A DNA stretch of 64,000 nucleotides from Burkholderia humptydooensis (GTDB lineage: Bacteria; Pseudomonadota; Gammaproteobacteria; Burkholderiales; Burkholderiaceae). Below, in pieces: positions 1 through 9,163 of this stretch. The translations under genes were made by a program, and so were the position numbers. The stretch spans positions 3,906,001 through 3,970,000 of the forward strand of contig NZ_CP013380.1 in NCBI RefSeq assembly GCF_001513745.1. Reading direction: 5' to 3'. The notes beneath the pieces are model-generated. The model was not told the DNA's origin, made no database searches, and worked only from the letters and a program-made list of their open reading frames with translations. How positions within the stretch are numbered: position 1 is the stretch's first letter; each line of letters begins with the position of its first letter.

Positions 1-389
1 CAGTCGTGGCGCGCGCCGAGCACGAGCAGGTAATCGTTGCGCATCCGGTCGGCGATCGCCTGGCCGTCGTAGCGCGACAGGAACGACAGCACCGGCGCGT
101 CGGGCGCGTCGAGGCGCGCGTGGCCCGCCGAGTCGAACAGTTGCGGCTTGATCTGGAAGTAATCGAGATACGACGGCGCCGGATAATTCGGGATCAGCGC
201 GGCGAGCTGCGCTGCGCGCACCGGATCGTTCCTGCGCGCGGCCTCGCGCAACTGGACGAACACCCGATCGTCGTTCGACGCCACTTCGTCGGCGGTCTGC
301 GCGGCGCAGGCGGCCGTCCCCGCGGCCAGCACGGCCGCGACGAGGGGCGCCGCGAACGCGCGATATACTCGAAAAAGTCTGGTTGACAT
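1..389 (-). CDS. Soluble lytic murein transglycosylase, N-terminal part (runs off the window)
   Basis: The reading frame starts at ATG 389-387 and continues past base 1 with no stop, so only about the first 129 residues are visible. It opens with a signal-peptide-like stretch (basic MSTRLFRVYR, then a hydrophobic core, then AAC-AAQT), followed by an alpha-helical segment of the kind found in the superhelical U-domain of Slt70-type enzymes (RVFVQLREAARRND, YLDYFQIKPQL). The catalytic lysozyme-like domain would lie outside the window. The family cleaves peptidoglycan glycan strands in the periplasm to 1,6-anhydro-muropeptides. It is divergent from fthC, with only 21 bases between the start codons. 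The family call rests on the N-terminal pattern and the known Burkholderia neighbourhood. Confidence 0.7.
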   Translation of the reverse strand, partial: MSTRLFRVYRAFAAPLVAAVLAAGTAACAAQTADEVASNDDRVFVQLREAARRNDPVRAAQLAALIPNYPAPSYLDYFQIKPQLFDSAGHARLDAPDAPVLSFLSRYDGQAIADRMRNDYLLVLGARHD

Positions 390-410
390 CGTTGTATACG
401 GAGCACTCTA

Positions 411-1007
411 GTGAGCGAAAGCATAGCACGCGCCCAAGCGCCGAACCCGAAGCAAACGCTGCGCGAAACGCTTGCGCAGCGCCGCCTCGACGCGCATCGC
501 TCGCCGCTCGCGCACGACGCGCTCGCGCAGCGCGTGCTCGCGATTCTCGCGCAAGCCGCGCCGCGCACGGTCGGCTTCTACTGGCCGCTCGCGGGCGAGT
601 TCGACGCGCGCGAGATGATCGCGTCGTGGCTCGCGGGCGACGCGAGCCGGCAGGCCGCGCTGCCCGTGATCGGAGCGCCTCGCACGCCGCTCGAATTCCA
701 CGCGTGGACGCCCGATGCGCCGATGCGCGAGGGCCGCCACCGGATCGCCGAGCCCGCGGCGGGCGCGCGGCTCGTGCCGGACCTGCTGCTGATTCCGTGC
801 GTCGGCTTCGATCACGGCTGCTTCCGGCTCGGCTACGGCGGCGGCTATTACGACCGCACGCTCGCCGCGTGGCCGGGCACGGCGCGGCCCGTGACGGTCG
901 GCGTCGCTTACGACGCGTGCGGCGTGCGCGAATTGCCGCGCGAAGCGCACGATCTGCCGCTCGACTGGATCGTCACCGAGACGCGGCTCCATCGGTCCGG
1001 CGACTGA
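411..1007 (+). CDS. fthC: 5-formyltetrahydrofolate cyclo-ligase
   Basis: 198 residues with a GTG start (GTGAGCGAA). The enzyme converts 5-formyl-THF to 5,10-methenyl-THF using ATP in cytosolic one-carbon metabolism. Diagnostic features are the N-terminal basic helix with a KQTLRETLAQRR pattern, the VGFYWPLAGEFD strand near residue 53, and the C-terminal substrate/ATP signature LGYGGGYYDRTL around residue 142, which is nearly invariant in the family. Length matches the usual 190-200. It stands alone on this strand, divergent from the lytic transglycosylase, and is followed by 80 bases before a convergent regulator gene. Confidence 0.93.
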   Translation: MSESIARAQAPNPKQTLRETLAQRRLDAHRSPLAHDALAQRVLAILAQAAPRTVGFYWPLAGEFDAREMIASWLAGDASRQAALPVIGAPRTPLEFHAWTPDAPMREGRHRIAEPAAGARLVPDLLLIPCVGFDHGCFRLGYGGGYYDRTLAAWPGTARPVTVGVAYDACGVRELPREAHDLPLDWIVTETRLHRSGD

Positions 1008-1087
1008 CGCGCGCCGGCCGGCACGCGGGGCGCGACGGCCGGCGCTCGGCCCGGCACTGCCCGCCCCGCCGCAGCGCCGCCCGGAAG

Positions 1088-1600
1088 CTACAGCGACGCG
1101 GCCGCGCGCGCCGCGGTGTCGTACAGCCCCGACGCGTGGCGAAGCAGTTGCGCGGCGTCGCCGATCTGCTCGTTCGTGAGCCCGCTGTCCTTCAGGGTCT
1201 CGATCAGGCAGCGCTCGCGCACGTCGCGGTACTTGAGGCAGAGCGCGCGGCCCGCGTCGGTCGCTTCGAAGAACACTTCCTTGCCTGTCTTTTCGCTTTT
1301 TACGTACCCTCTAGCTACCAGCTTCTTGAGTGCATACGTCGCGACGTGCGTGTCCTCGATGTTGAGCACGAAGCAAATGTCGGCCAGCTTCTTCTTGCGG
1401 TCCCGGTGGCTCACGTGGTGCAGCAGCGACACCTCGACCGCCGTCATGTCCTTCGCGCCGGCCGCCGCCATGCACCGGACCATCCAGCGATTGAACGCAT
1501 TTCCCGCCATGATGAGCGCATATTCGAGCTCGGAGAGCTCCGCGCTTGTCTCGGAAACGAGATGTTCGGACGATACGATCTTGGTCGGATGGCGCTGCAT
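1088..1600 (-). CDS. Winged-helix (MarR-like) transcriptional regulator
   Basis: 170 residues. A central winged-helix region (about residues 45-115) can be seen: MTAVEVSLLHHV, then KLADICFVLNIEDTHVATY as the recognition helix, then LVARGYVKSEKTGKEVFF as the wing. The C-terminal helices probably dimerise. No catalytic or metal site is seen. It is divergent from pxpB with 149 bases between, which carry two overlapping GATAA/TTATC inverted repeats, so a role as regulator of the 5-oxoprolinase operon is a reasonable inference. The effector is not predictable from sequence. Starts at ATG 1600; no better internal start. Confidence 0.8.
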   Translation of the reverse strand: MQRHPTKIVSSEHLVSETSAELSELEYALIMAGNAFNRWMVRCMAAAGAKDMTAVEVSLLHHVSHRDRKKKLADICFVLNIEDTHVATYALKKLVARGYVKSEKTGKEVFFEATDAGRALCLKYRDVRERCLIETLKDSGLTNEQIGDAAQLLRHASGLYDTAARAAASL

Positions 1601-1682
1601 GGCGGATCGGCGAAGGCGAGTCGGAGGTGCGCGAAAGTGTACGCCAAAGTCGTCCGCGCGACGTCCGGCAAAATTTTTTGAC

Positions 1683-1709
1683 GATAAGTTATCGACATTT
1701 TATTGATAA
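1683..1709. promoter_or_regulatory. Candidate operator, divergent pxp/regulator promoter
   Basis: An AT-rich island in the 149-base gap between the winged-helix regulator and pxpB. It contains the perfect inverted repeat GATAAGTTATC (1683-1693), and the TTATC at 1689-1693 pairs again with GATAA at 1705-1709. Dyads of this type are typical MarR-family operators. Position between divergent genes supports autoregulation plus control of pxpBCA, but the assignment is inference. Confidence 0.4.
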
Positions 1710-1749
1710 TGTATTCTTCTCCCGGCTCAACGCCGTTTGCTTGCCACCG

Positions 1750-2406
1750 ATGACCACTCCACGCATCTATCCGCTTGGCGACACCGCCCTCGTCTGCGAG
1801 GCGCCCCCGCCCGCGACGCTCGAATGCCAGCGCCGCGTGTGGGCGGTCGCGAGCGCGGCGGCGGGCTGGCCGCACGTCGTAGACGTCGTGCCCGGCATGA
1901 ACAACCTGACGATCGTGTTCGACCCGCTCGAAACGGCCGCCGACACGCTCGCGCCGCTGATGAAGGCCGCGTGGCGCGACGCCGACGGCGTCGCCGAAAG
2001 CGGCCGCGAGGTCGAGATCCCCGTCGAGTACGGCGGCGCGTTCGGCCCCGATCTCGACGCGGTCGCGAAGCACACGGGGCTCGCGCGCGACGAGGTCGTG
2101 CGCCGCCATTCGGCGGGCGCCTACGTCGTGTTCTTCCTCGGCTTTCAGCCGGGCTTCACGTACATGGGCGGCCTCGACGGCTCGCTGCACACGCCGCGGC
2201 GCGCCGTGCCCCGGCTCGAGGTGCCCGCCGGCTCGGTCGGCATCGGCGGCGAGCAGACGGGCATCTATCCGGCCGCCGCGCCGGGCGGCTGGCAACTGAT
2301 CGGCCGCACGCCGCTCGCGCTCTTCGATCCCGCGCGCACGCCGCCCACGCTGCTGCAGCCGGGCGACCGCGTGCGCTTCACCGTCGCGGGGGTGCATACC
2401 GGATGA
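1750..2406 (+). CDS. pxpB: 5-oxoprolinase subunit PxpB
   Basis: 218 residues, KipI family. With PxpA and PxpC it forms the ATP-dependent 5-oxoprolinase that opens 5-oxo-L-proline (pyroglutamate) to L-glutamate. Evidence is the N-terminal YPLGDTALVCE motif, the GMNNLTIVFDP strand, and the family signature FFLGFQPGFTYMGGL near residue 137 followed by PRRAVPRLEVPAGSVGIGG. The frame is open further upstream, but ATG 1750 is the natural start because it gives the usual length and N-terminus. It ends in an ATGA overlap with pxpC, indicating translational coupling. Confidence 0.93.
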   Translation: MTTPRIYPLGDTALVCEAPPPATLECQRRVWAVASAAAGWPHVVDVVPGMNNLTIVFDPLETAADTLAPLMKAAWRDADGVAESGREVEIPVEYGGAFGPDLDAVAKHTGLARDEVVRRHSAGAYVVFFLGFQPGFTYMGGLDGSLHTPRRAVPRLEVPAGSVGIGGEQTGIYPAAAPGGWQLIGRTPLALFDPARTPPTLLQPGDRVRFTVAGVHTG

Positions 2407-3500
2407 CTTCACGCCAAGCAACGAGCGGCATCGAAGTGCTGCGCGCCGGGCCGCTGTCGACAGTCCAGGATCTCGGCCGCCGCGGCTATCGCCATCTGGG
2501 CGTCGCGCAAAGCGGCGCGCTCGACTCGCTCGCGCTCGAAGTGGGCAATCGCCTCGTCGGCAACCGGCCGGACGCCGCCGCGATCGAAATCACGCTCGGC
2601 CCCGCGTCGTTCCGCTTTCCGCGCGCGGCGCGCATCGCGATCACCGGCACCGAGTTCGGCGCGACGCTCGACGGCGTGCCGATCTACTCGTGGTGGAGCG
2701 TGCCCGTCGCGGCCGGCCAGACGCTCGCGCTGCCCGTCGCGAAGCGCGGGATGCGCGGCTATCTGTGCGTCGCGGGCGGCATCGACGTGCTGCCGATGCT
2801 CGGCTCGCGCAGCACCGATCTCGCGTCGCGCTTCGGCGGCCTCGGCGGCCGCGTGCTGCGCGACGGCGACCGGCTGCCCGTCGGCGCGCCGCCCGCCGCC
2901 GCGCCCGCGTGCGTCGCGCCCGACGCGCCCGAGTTCGGCGTGAAGGCGCCCGCGTGGTGCGCGTTCGCGCGCGTCGACAAGGAGCCGCGCCGCCACAAGC
3001 ACGCCAAGCACGCCAAGCACGCGCACGCCGCATGGGCGATGCCCGTGCGCGTGCTGCCCGGCCCGCAATACGCGAGCTTCGCGCCGGCGGCGCAGCAGGC
3101 GTTCTGGGACGAGGAATGGATCGTCACGCCGAACAGCAACCGGATGGGCTACCGGCTCGCGGGCGCGAAGCTCGAGCGCACCGAGACGGGCGACCTGCTG
3201 TCGCACGCGGTGCTGCCGGGCACGATCCAGGTGCCGGGCAACGGCCAGCCGATCGTGCTGATGAACGACGCGCAGACGACGGGCGGCTATCCGCGGATCG
3301 GCGCCGTGATCCGCGCGGACCTCTGGAAGCTCGCGCAGGCGCGCCTGAACCTGCCGGTCCGCTTCGTCCGCGTGACGGCGGCGGCCGCGCGCGACGCGCT
3401 CGCCGCCGAGCGCGCGTACCTGCGGCAGATCGACATCGCGATCGAGATGCGTGAGGAAGCGCTGCAGCGCGCGCGCGCCGCGCGGGCAGTGGCCGCATGA
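2403..3500 (+). CDS. pxpC: 5-oxoprolinase subunit PxpC
   Basis: 365 residues, KipA/biotin-dependent carboxyltransferase-like family. It partners PxpB in the 5-oxoprolinase complex. Seen: [19 protein letters not shown] near residue 15, the GAL-D substrate loop, [20 protein letters not shown] around residue 117, and the C-terminal segment [15 protein letters not shown] followed by [19 protein letters not shown] 2403 overlaps the pxpB stop. Odd: residues about 197-209 form a Lys/His/Ala repeat (KHA repeated three times from AAGCACGCC units at about 2996-3029) that interrupts an otherwise ordinary family sequence, probably as a surface loop expansion. Confidence 0.92.
   Translation: MTSRQATSGIEVLRAGPLSTVQDLGRRGYRHLGVAQSGALDSLALEVGNRLVGNRPDAAAIEITLGPASFRFPRAARIAITGTEFGATLDGVPIYSWWSVPVAAGQTLALPVAKRGMRGYLCVAGGIDVLPMLGSRSTDLASRFGGLGGRVLRDGDRLPVGAPPAAAPACVAPDAPEFGVKAPAWCAFARVDKEPRRHKHAKHAKHAHAAWAMPVRVLPGPQYASFAPAAQQAFWDEEWIVTPNSNRMGYRLAGAKLERTETGDLLSHAVLPGTIQVPGNGQPIVLMNDAQTTGGYPRIGAVIRADLWKLAQARLNLPVRFVRVTAAAARDALAAERAYLRQIDIAIEMREEALQRARAARAVAA
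2996..3029 (+). repeat. 9-bp in-frame tandem repeat inside pxpC
   Basis: Three near-perfect copies of AAGCACGCC (the last ends GCG), coding Lys-His-Ala repeats. Unit length is a multiple of three, so copy-number change would keep the frame. It lies in a predicted loop between two conserved blocks of PxpC. Confidence 0.7.
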
Positions 3501-3556
3501 TTCCGGGGCCGGGTGCCGCCGCGCGGCCGGCCGCGAACGCTTTGGATAGAAACGTC

Positions 3557-4321
3557 ATGGAAATCGATTTGAACGCCGACCTCGGCGAAGGCTGCGGCTC
3601 CGACGAGGCGCTTCTCGACTTCGTCACATCGGCGAACATAGCGTGCGGCTGGCACGCGGGCGGCGCCACGGCGATGCGCGACTGCGTGCGCTGGGCGGTC
3701 GAAAAAGGCGTGTCGATCGGCGCGCATCCGAGCTTTCACGATCCGGAGAATTTCGGCCGCAGGGAAATGGATCTGCCCGCGAGCGAGATCTACGCGGGCG
3801 TGCTGTATCAATTGGGCGCGCTATCTGCGATCGCTCAGGCGGAAGGCGGGCGCATCGCGCACGTGAAGCCGCACGGCGCGCTGTACAACCAGGCCGCGCG
3901 CGAGCCCGAGATCGCCGACGCGGTCGTGTCGGCGATCCACGATTTCGATCCGTCGCTCGCGGTGTTCGGCCTTGCGAAAAGCGGGTTCGTCGATGCCGCG
4001 CGGCACGCGGGGCTCGTCGCCGTCGAGGAAGTGTTCGCCGATCGCGGCTATCGCGCGGACGGCTCGCTCGTGCCGCGCAGCCAGCCGGGCGCGCTCGTCG
4101 ACGACGAGAACGAGATGCTCGCGCGCACGCTCGAGATGGTCCGCGGCCAGCGCGTGCGCGCGGTCACGGGCGAATGGGTGCCGCTCAACGCGCAGACGGT
4201 CTGCCTGCACGGCGACGGCCCGCACGCGCTCGCCTTCGCGAGACGAATCCGCCACGCGCTCGAAGCGGCCGGCATCGACGTGCACGCGCCCGGCGCGCTG
4301 CACGCGGGAGAGCGCGCGTAA
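3557..4321 (+). CDS. pxpA: 5-oxoprolinase subunit PxpA (LamB/YcsF family)
   Basis: 254 residues. Family features: the N-terminal [17 protein letters not shown] metal-site motif, [12 protein letters not shown] near residue 32, [12 protein letters not shown] near residue 103, and [16 protein letters not shown] near residue 160. PxpA is the third 5-oxoprolinase subunit. ATG 3557 is chosen over an in-frame ATG at 3497 because the conserved family N-terminus begins exactly there and the upstream residues resemble no family member. The order B-C-A in one strand supports one operon. The gene is followed by a 497-base gap and then the DUF969/DUF979 membrane pair. Confidence 0.93.
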   Translation: MEIDLNADLGEGCGSDEALLDFVTSANIACGWHAGGATAMRDCVRWAVEKGVSIGAHPSFHDPENFGRREMDLPASEIYAGVLYQLGALSAIAQAEGGRIAHVKPHGALYNQAAREPEIADAVVSAIHDFDPSLAVFGLAKSGFVDAARHAGLVAVEEVFADRGYRADGSLVPRSQPGALVDDENEMLARTLEMVRGQRVRAVTGEWVPLNAQTVCLHGDGPHALAFARRIRHALEAAGIDVHAPGALHAGERA

Positions 4322-4818
4322 CGCTTCGCGCGGGATGCGTCCCGGATTCGTCTGATTCGCACGCGCGGCCGGCGGCGCTTTTTCCCAGCGACCCGGCCCT
4401 GCGCGAGCGGCCTGCCCGCGCCGAAGCCGCGAAGGCGATCGTCAAGGCGCGTGCGCATCGCGCATCCCGTCGACCGCACGCCTGCCGTCCGGCTGCGCGC
4501 AGCGAAGACCGAGAAGGTCACGAAGCATGAACACCGCCCGCGCGCCGGGCGCACACGACACCTTGCAGGCGGCGGGCCGCGCCCGCCGCACGAACGATTC
4601 GCCGACACGGCGAAGGCCGGCGCGCACCCATGTCCGCGCGACAGCCTTCGCCGTCGCCAGGATCGGGCGGACGCGCACGACGAGCGCGCGTCCACTCCGC
4701 AGTCCCGAGCGGCCATGAGAGCCGCGAAGGCCCATCGGCGCGACGGCCGCGCGCCGATCGCAAGCCGCCGCGCGCCGCCCGAAGACGGCGCGCGTCAACC
4801 CATGTCAGGAGAATGTTC
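4322..4818. other. Gap between pxpA and the DUF969 gene
   Basis: 497 G+C-rich bases with no convincing gene. Small open frames exist (for example one starting at ATG 4527), but their translations are Arg/Ala-rich in the way of random GC-rich DNA and show no motif. No terminator is visible, so read-through from pxpA into the downstream pair is possible. A good Shine-Dalgarno AGGAGA (4807-4812) precedes the next gene. Confidence 0.5.
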
Positions 4819-5562
4819 ATGCAAGGCACCGTAAGTCTATGGCCGCTGATCGGCGTCGCCGTGATCGTCGTCGGCTTCGCGCTGCGCTTCAACCCGATGC
4901 TGATCGTCGCGACCGCGGCGATCGTGACGGCAGCGAGCGCGCACTTTCCGCCCGAGCGGATTCTCGCCGCGATCGGCGCGGGCTTCCTCAAGACCCGCAA
5001 CATCCCGCTCATCATCCTGCTGCCGCTCGCCGTGATCGGCCTCCTCGAGCGGCACGGGCTGCGCGAGCGCGCGCAGGCGTGGATCGCGAGCATCAGGGCG
5101 GCCACCGCGGGGCGCCTCCTCATCCTCTATCTGCTCGTGCGCGAGCTGACGGCGGCCGTCGGCCTGACGGGCCTGGGCGGTCATCCGCAGATGGTGCGGC
5201 CGCTGATCGCGCCGATGGCCGAAGGCGCGACCGAGAACCGTTTCGGTCCGCTGCCCGACGCGATCCGCCACCGGCTGCGCGCGTACGCGGCCGCGACCGA
5301 CAACGTCGGCCTCTTCTTCGGCGAAGACATCTTCGTCGCGTTCGGCGCGATCGTGCTGATGGTGACGTTCCTGAAGGAAGCGGGCATCGCGGTGGAACCG
5401 ATGCACGTCGCGCTCTGGGGCATCCCGACCGCCGCGTCCGCGTTCCTGATCCACGGCCTGCGGCTGTGGCTGCTCGACCGCCGGCTCGAACGCGAGCTGC
5501 GCGCGGGCGCCGCGTCGCACCTCGCCGCGAACCCCGCCGCCGACAACGGAGGCCGCGCATGA
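4819..5562 (+). CDS. DUF969 family membrane protein
   Basis: 247 residues with several hydrophobic segments: about residues 4-20 (LWPLIGVAVIVVGFAL), 23-40, 60-75 (IPLIILLPLAVIGLL), 95-115 (LLILYLLVRELTAAVGL), and 170-215. DUF969 proteins are integral membrane proteins that occur with DUF979 partners and are thought to form a two-component permease; no biochemical function is established. ATG 4819 is favoured over ATG 4813 because AGGAGA ends at 4812, leaving a six-base spacing. It overlaps the next gene by ATGA. Position after pxpBCA suggests the substrate is 5-oxoproline or a related compound, which is inference. Confidence 0.82.
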   Translation: MQGTVSLWPLIGVAVIVVGFALRFNPMLIVATAAIVTAASAHFPPERILAAIGAGFLKTRNIPLIILLPLAVIGLLERHGLRERAQAWIASIRAATAGRLLILYLLVRELTAAVGLTGLGGHPQMVRPLIAPMAEGATENRFGPLPDAIRHRLRAYAAATDNVGLFFGEDIFVAFGAIVLMVTFLKEAGIAVEPMHVALWGIPTAASAFLIHGLRLWLLDRRLERELRAGAASHLAANPAADNGGRA

Positions 5563-6515
5563 CGCTCACGATCGATTATCTGTTCTGGCTCGTCGGCCTC
5601 GTGCTGCTCGCGGTCGGCGCGACGATCGTCACGGACCGCGCGCACCCGCGCCGCTTCACCGCGGGCGGCTTCTGGCTGCTGTACGCGCTCGTCTTCCTCA
5701 TCGGCGACAAGCTGCCCGTCGAGCTCGTCGGCGCGCTCGTGATCGTGATGGCGCTGATCGCGGGCTTCGGCGGCGTGACGGCGGCCAAGCCGAAGCTGCC
5801 GTCCGACGATGCGCGCCGCGCGAGCGCCGCGCGCATCGGCAACCGGCTCTTCATGCCCGCGCTCACGATTCCGTTCGTGACGGTCGCGATCACGCTCGCG
5901 GCAAGCCATCTGCACGTCGGCGGCGCGCCGCTCGTCGATCCGAAGAACGTCACGCTGATCGGCTTCGGCATCGGCTGCGTGATCGCGCTCGGCTTCGCAT
6001 GCCGGATCACGCGCGATTCGGTCGGCCAGTCGCTGCAGGAGGCGCGGCGGCTGATCGACGCGCTGTCGTGGGCGGCCGTGCTGCCGCAGATGCTCGGCAT
6101 GCTCGGGCTCGTGTTCTCGGACGCGGGCGTCGGCAAGGCGGTCGCGCACGTGACGACCGCGTATGTGAACCTCGATTACCGGCTCGTCGCGGTCGCCGTG
6201 TACTGCATCGGGATGGCGCTCTTCACGATGGTGATGGGCAACGGCTTCGCCGCGTTCCCGGTGATGACGGGCGGCGTCGGCGTGCCGATCCTCGTCAACG
6301 TGTTCCACGGCGATCCGGCCGTGATGGTCGCGATCGGGATGTTCTCCGGCTACTGCGGCACGCTGATGACGCCAATGGCCGCGAACTTCAACATGGTGCC
6401 CGCCGCGCTGCTCGAGCTGCCCGACAAGAACGGCGTGATCAAGGCGCAGATCCCGACCGCGCTCGCGCTGCTCGCGACGAACATCGTTCTGCTGAATGTT
6501 CTGATGTTTCGGTGA
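5559..6515 (+). CDS. DUF979 family membrane protein
   Basis: 318 residues, highly hydrophobic, about eight to nine membrane segments (for example YLFWLVGLVLLAVGATIV at the N-terminus, FGIGCVIALGFACRI mid-protein, and IPTALALLATNIVLLNVLM at the C-terminus). A conserved Gly-rich block MVMGNGFAAFPVMTGGVG and FSGYCGTLMTPMAANFN around residues 222-280 is characteristic. It is translationally coupled to the DUF969 gene through ATGA. As a pair they probably form one transporter. A bidirectional hairpin terminator follows 35 bases after the stop, ending the operon. Confidence 0.82.
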   Translation: MTLTIDYLFWLVGLVLLAVGATIVTDRAHPRRFTAGGFWLLYALVFLIGDKLPVELVGALVIVMALIAGFGGVTAAKPKLPSDDARRASAARIGNRLFMPALTIPFVTVAITLAASHLHVGGAPLVDPKNVTLIGFGIGCVIALGFACRITRDSVGQSLQEARRLIDALSWAAVLPQMLGMLGLVFSDAGVGKAVAHVTTAYVNLDYRLVAVAVYCIGMALFTMVMGNGFAAFPVMTGGVGVPILVNVFHGDPAVMVAIGMFSGYCGTLMTPMAANFNMVPAALLELPDKNGVIKAQIPTALALLATNIVLLNVLMFR

Positions 6516-6548
6516 GCGGGCGCGGCGCGCGGCCGCACGGCGCACATG

Positions 6549-6572
6549 AAAAAAGCGCCCTCGGGCGCTTTT
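6549..6572. terminator. Bidirectional rho-independent terminator
   Basis: Perfect stem GCGCCC/GGGCGC (6555-6560 with 6563-6568) flanked by A6 and T4, so both strands carry a U-tract. It closes the DUF969/DUF979 operon on the plus strand and could stop minus-strand transcripts running through from the dpp/TraB operon. Confidence 0.85.
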
Positions 6573-6779
6573 GCTTCGATCGGCCAGCCGATCCGCGCGG
6601 CAGGCCGGCCAGCGGCCCCGCATCGTCGCGACCGAATCCGTCGCTCAGGATGAAAAATGCGTCCGCCGCCGCCCGCATCTGCTTCCCCCGGCCGGACGGC
6701 GGAACGCCCATCGAATAGGCGTACGTGCCTGCATGGTGGCTTGTTGTCGTGACTGGCCCCGTCGTGCATGCAGACAACC

Positions 6780-6810
6780 GTTGCCGGCACGCCGAAAGCA
6801 TGCCGGCAAC
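6780..6810. repeat. 10-bp perfect inverted repeat
   Basis: GTTGCCGGCA (6780-6789) and TGCCGGCAAC (6801-6810) flank an 11-base loop. No U-tract directly follows, so it is not a classic terminator. It may be a small repeat element or an RNA structure; function unknown. Confidence 0.55.
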
Positions 6811-6950
6811 GCTACCCCCGCGCTGTTTTTATTGTTCCCCGTAGCGCATTTTCTTTTTTACGGCTTGGTGAAAAGAGCATAGGTTTAGCGCCTTGGAGTG
6901 TCAATCGTCGGAACAGGGTTTGCCCGTGCGCCGCGGCCAAAATGTGGGTT

Positions 6951-6980
6951 TATCCCTATCCCCATCTCCATCCCTATTCG
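6951..6980. repeat. Imperfect hexanucleotide repeat (YATCCC, five units)
   Basis: Five consecutive six-base units TATCCC-TATCCC-CATCTC-CATCCC-TATTCG just outside the stop codon of the TraB-family gene. It looks like a decayed microsatellite. Confidence 0.5.
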
Positions 6981-7005
6981 CCCGCCCGTTCGTTCGGGTT
7001 CCCGA

Positions 7006-8146
7006 TTACCCGGCGTCGACGCGATAGCCCTGCTGCCGCAGCAATTCGAGCACGCCCTTCGGGCCGCCCAGGTGCAGCGCGCCGATTGCGACGAACAGCG
7101 GCCGGTTCGGCGCGGCGATCGCCGTCATCCGCGCGACGAAGCGGCGGTTGCGCTCGTAGACGATCTTGTTGTCGATCGAATCGGCGATCGACTGCGCGCG
7201 CGCGAGCCGCTCCGTCTTCGCGCTCGCCCAGGCGGCGATCGCGTCCGCGTCGCCGATGCGCCAGAGGCGATGCAGCGCGCGCACGTCGGCCGCGTTCTGC
7301 GCGGGCGTCTGCACCATGTCCTGCGCGAGCATCTCGCGCTGCTGCGCGAGCGTGAGCCCCGTGAACGCGCGCATCTGCTCGGCGAGCGTCTCGAGCCCGA
7401 CCACCCTGCCGCCCTTCTTGCGCAGGAACACGTTCTGCAGTTGCGCCTCGGTGCCGTATTCGGTCTGCAAGCCGGCCGACAGCGAATCGTACGTTTCGAC
7501 GACGAGCGACGCGAGCCACGGCCGCATGTTGCGGATGCCGGCGAGCGCGGCCGGATTGCCGCGCAGCCGGCTCGCGAGCTTCTGCCAGAGGGGCGGCGGC
7601 AACAGGCGCGGCAGGCACGCGTAGTTGCATACGCCGTACTTCGACACGTCGTCCTGCGATTCGAGCAGATCGTCCGGCGACAGCTCGAGCGCGAGTGTCG
7701 GCGACGCGGCGAGCGCCGCGAGGATCGGCCGGCGAAACGGCTGGCTCGCCGGATAGTCGGCGGGGTCGCCGACGTGCAGCGTGCCGAGCACGTAAATCGT
7801 GACCCTGTTTTTCGTCGCGACGTAGAACGGCATCCGCGCGGGCTGCGTGCGCACCGCGCCGCTCGCGACGGTGCCGTTCGACGTCGACGGCGGCGGCGCG
7901 TGGAAGCCCGGCAGCGACATGCTCGGCGCGGGAATCGGCGCCTGCGGCAGCGGCGCGGTCGCGACGCTGCCCGCCGCCAGCGCGCCGACGGGCGGCCAGG
8001 CGAGCCCGCCCGTCGCGCACGCGCCGGCGAGCACGGCGCTCGCGAGCGAGCGCGCGCGCCAGCGCCGGGGCGTCCGTGCGGCGTGCGTCGCCACGCGCCG
8101 CACGCTGTTACGCGAGCGGCGCGCGGCTTCGCGCGCCGCCACTGCC

Positions 8147-8154
<8 letters not shown>
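7006..8154 (-). CDS. TraB/GumN family protein, exported
   Basis: 382 residues from ATG 8154. An N-terminal basic stretch and hydrophobic segment (about residues 36-62, ASAVLAGACATGG) indicate export. The TraB/GumN domain follows: VTIYVLGTLHVGDPADYP near residue 120, then LALELSPDDLLE, and C-terminally LFVAIGALHLGGPKGVLELL. The spaced GxxH (GTLHVG, GALHLG) and Glu residues are the family's proposed metal-dependent hydrolase-like core; the function is unproven, with possible peptidase activity. An upstream in-frame start (8202) exists inside dppF; 8154 gives an 8-base overlap with dppF, typical of coupling. It is the last gene of the dpp operon. Confidence 0.8.

Positions 8155-9159
<1,005 letters not shown>

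Positions 9160-9163
<4 letters not shown>

Larger units (their letters stand above)
6516..7005. other. 490-base convergent intergenic region
   Basis: Lies between the converging DUF979 and TraB-family genes. It holds the rho-independent terminator at 6549-6572, a separate 10-bp inverted repeat at 6780-6810 and a pyrimidine-rich hexamer repeat at 6951-6980. No coding frame with protein-like composition was found on either strand. Confidence 0.6.

Noticed and set aside
4527..4718. Small plus-strand ORF of 63 codons in the pxpA-DUF969 gap
   Set aside because: Arg/Thr/Ala-rich, no convincing ribosome site or family resemblance.
5181..6623. 480-codon minus-strand frame over the DUF969/DUF979 genes
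   Set aside because: Antisense shadow of two coupled membrane genes.
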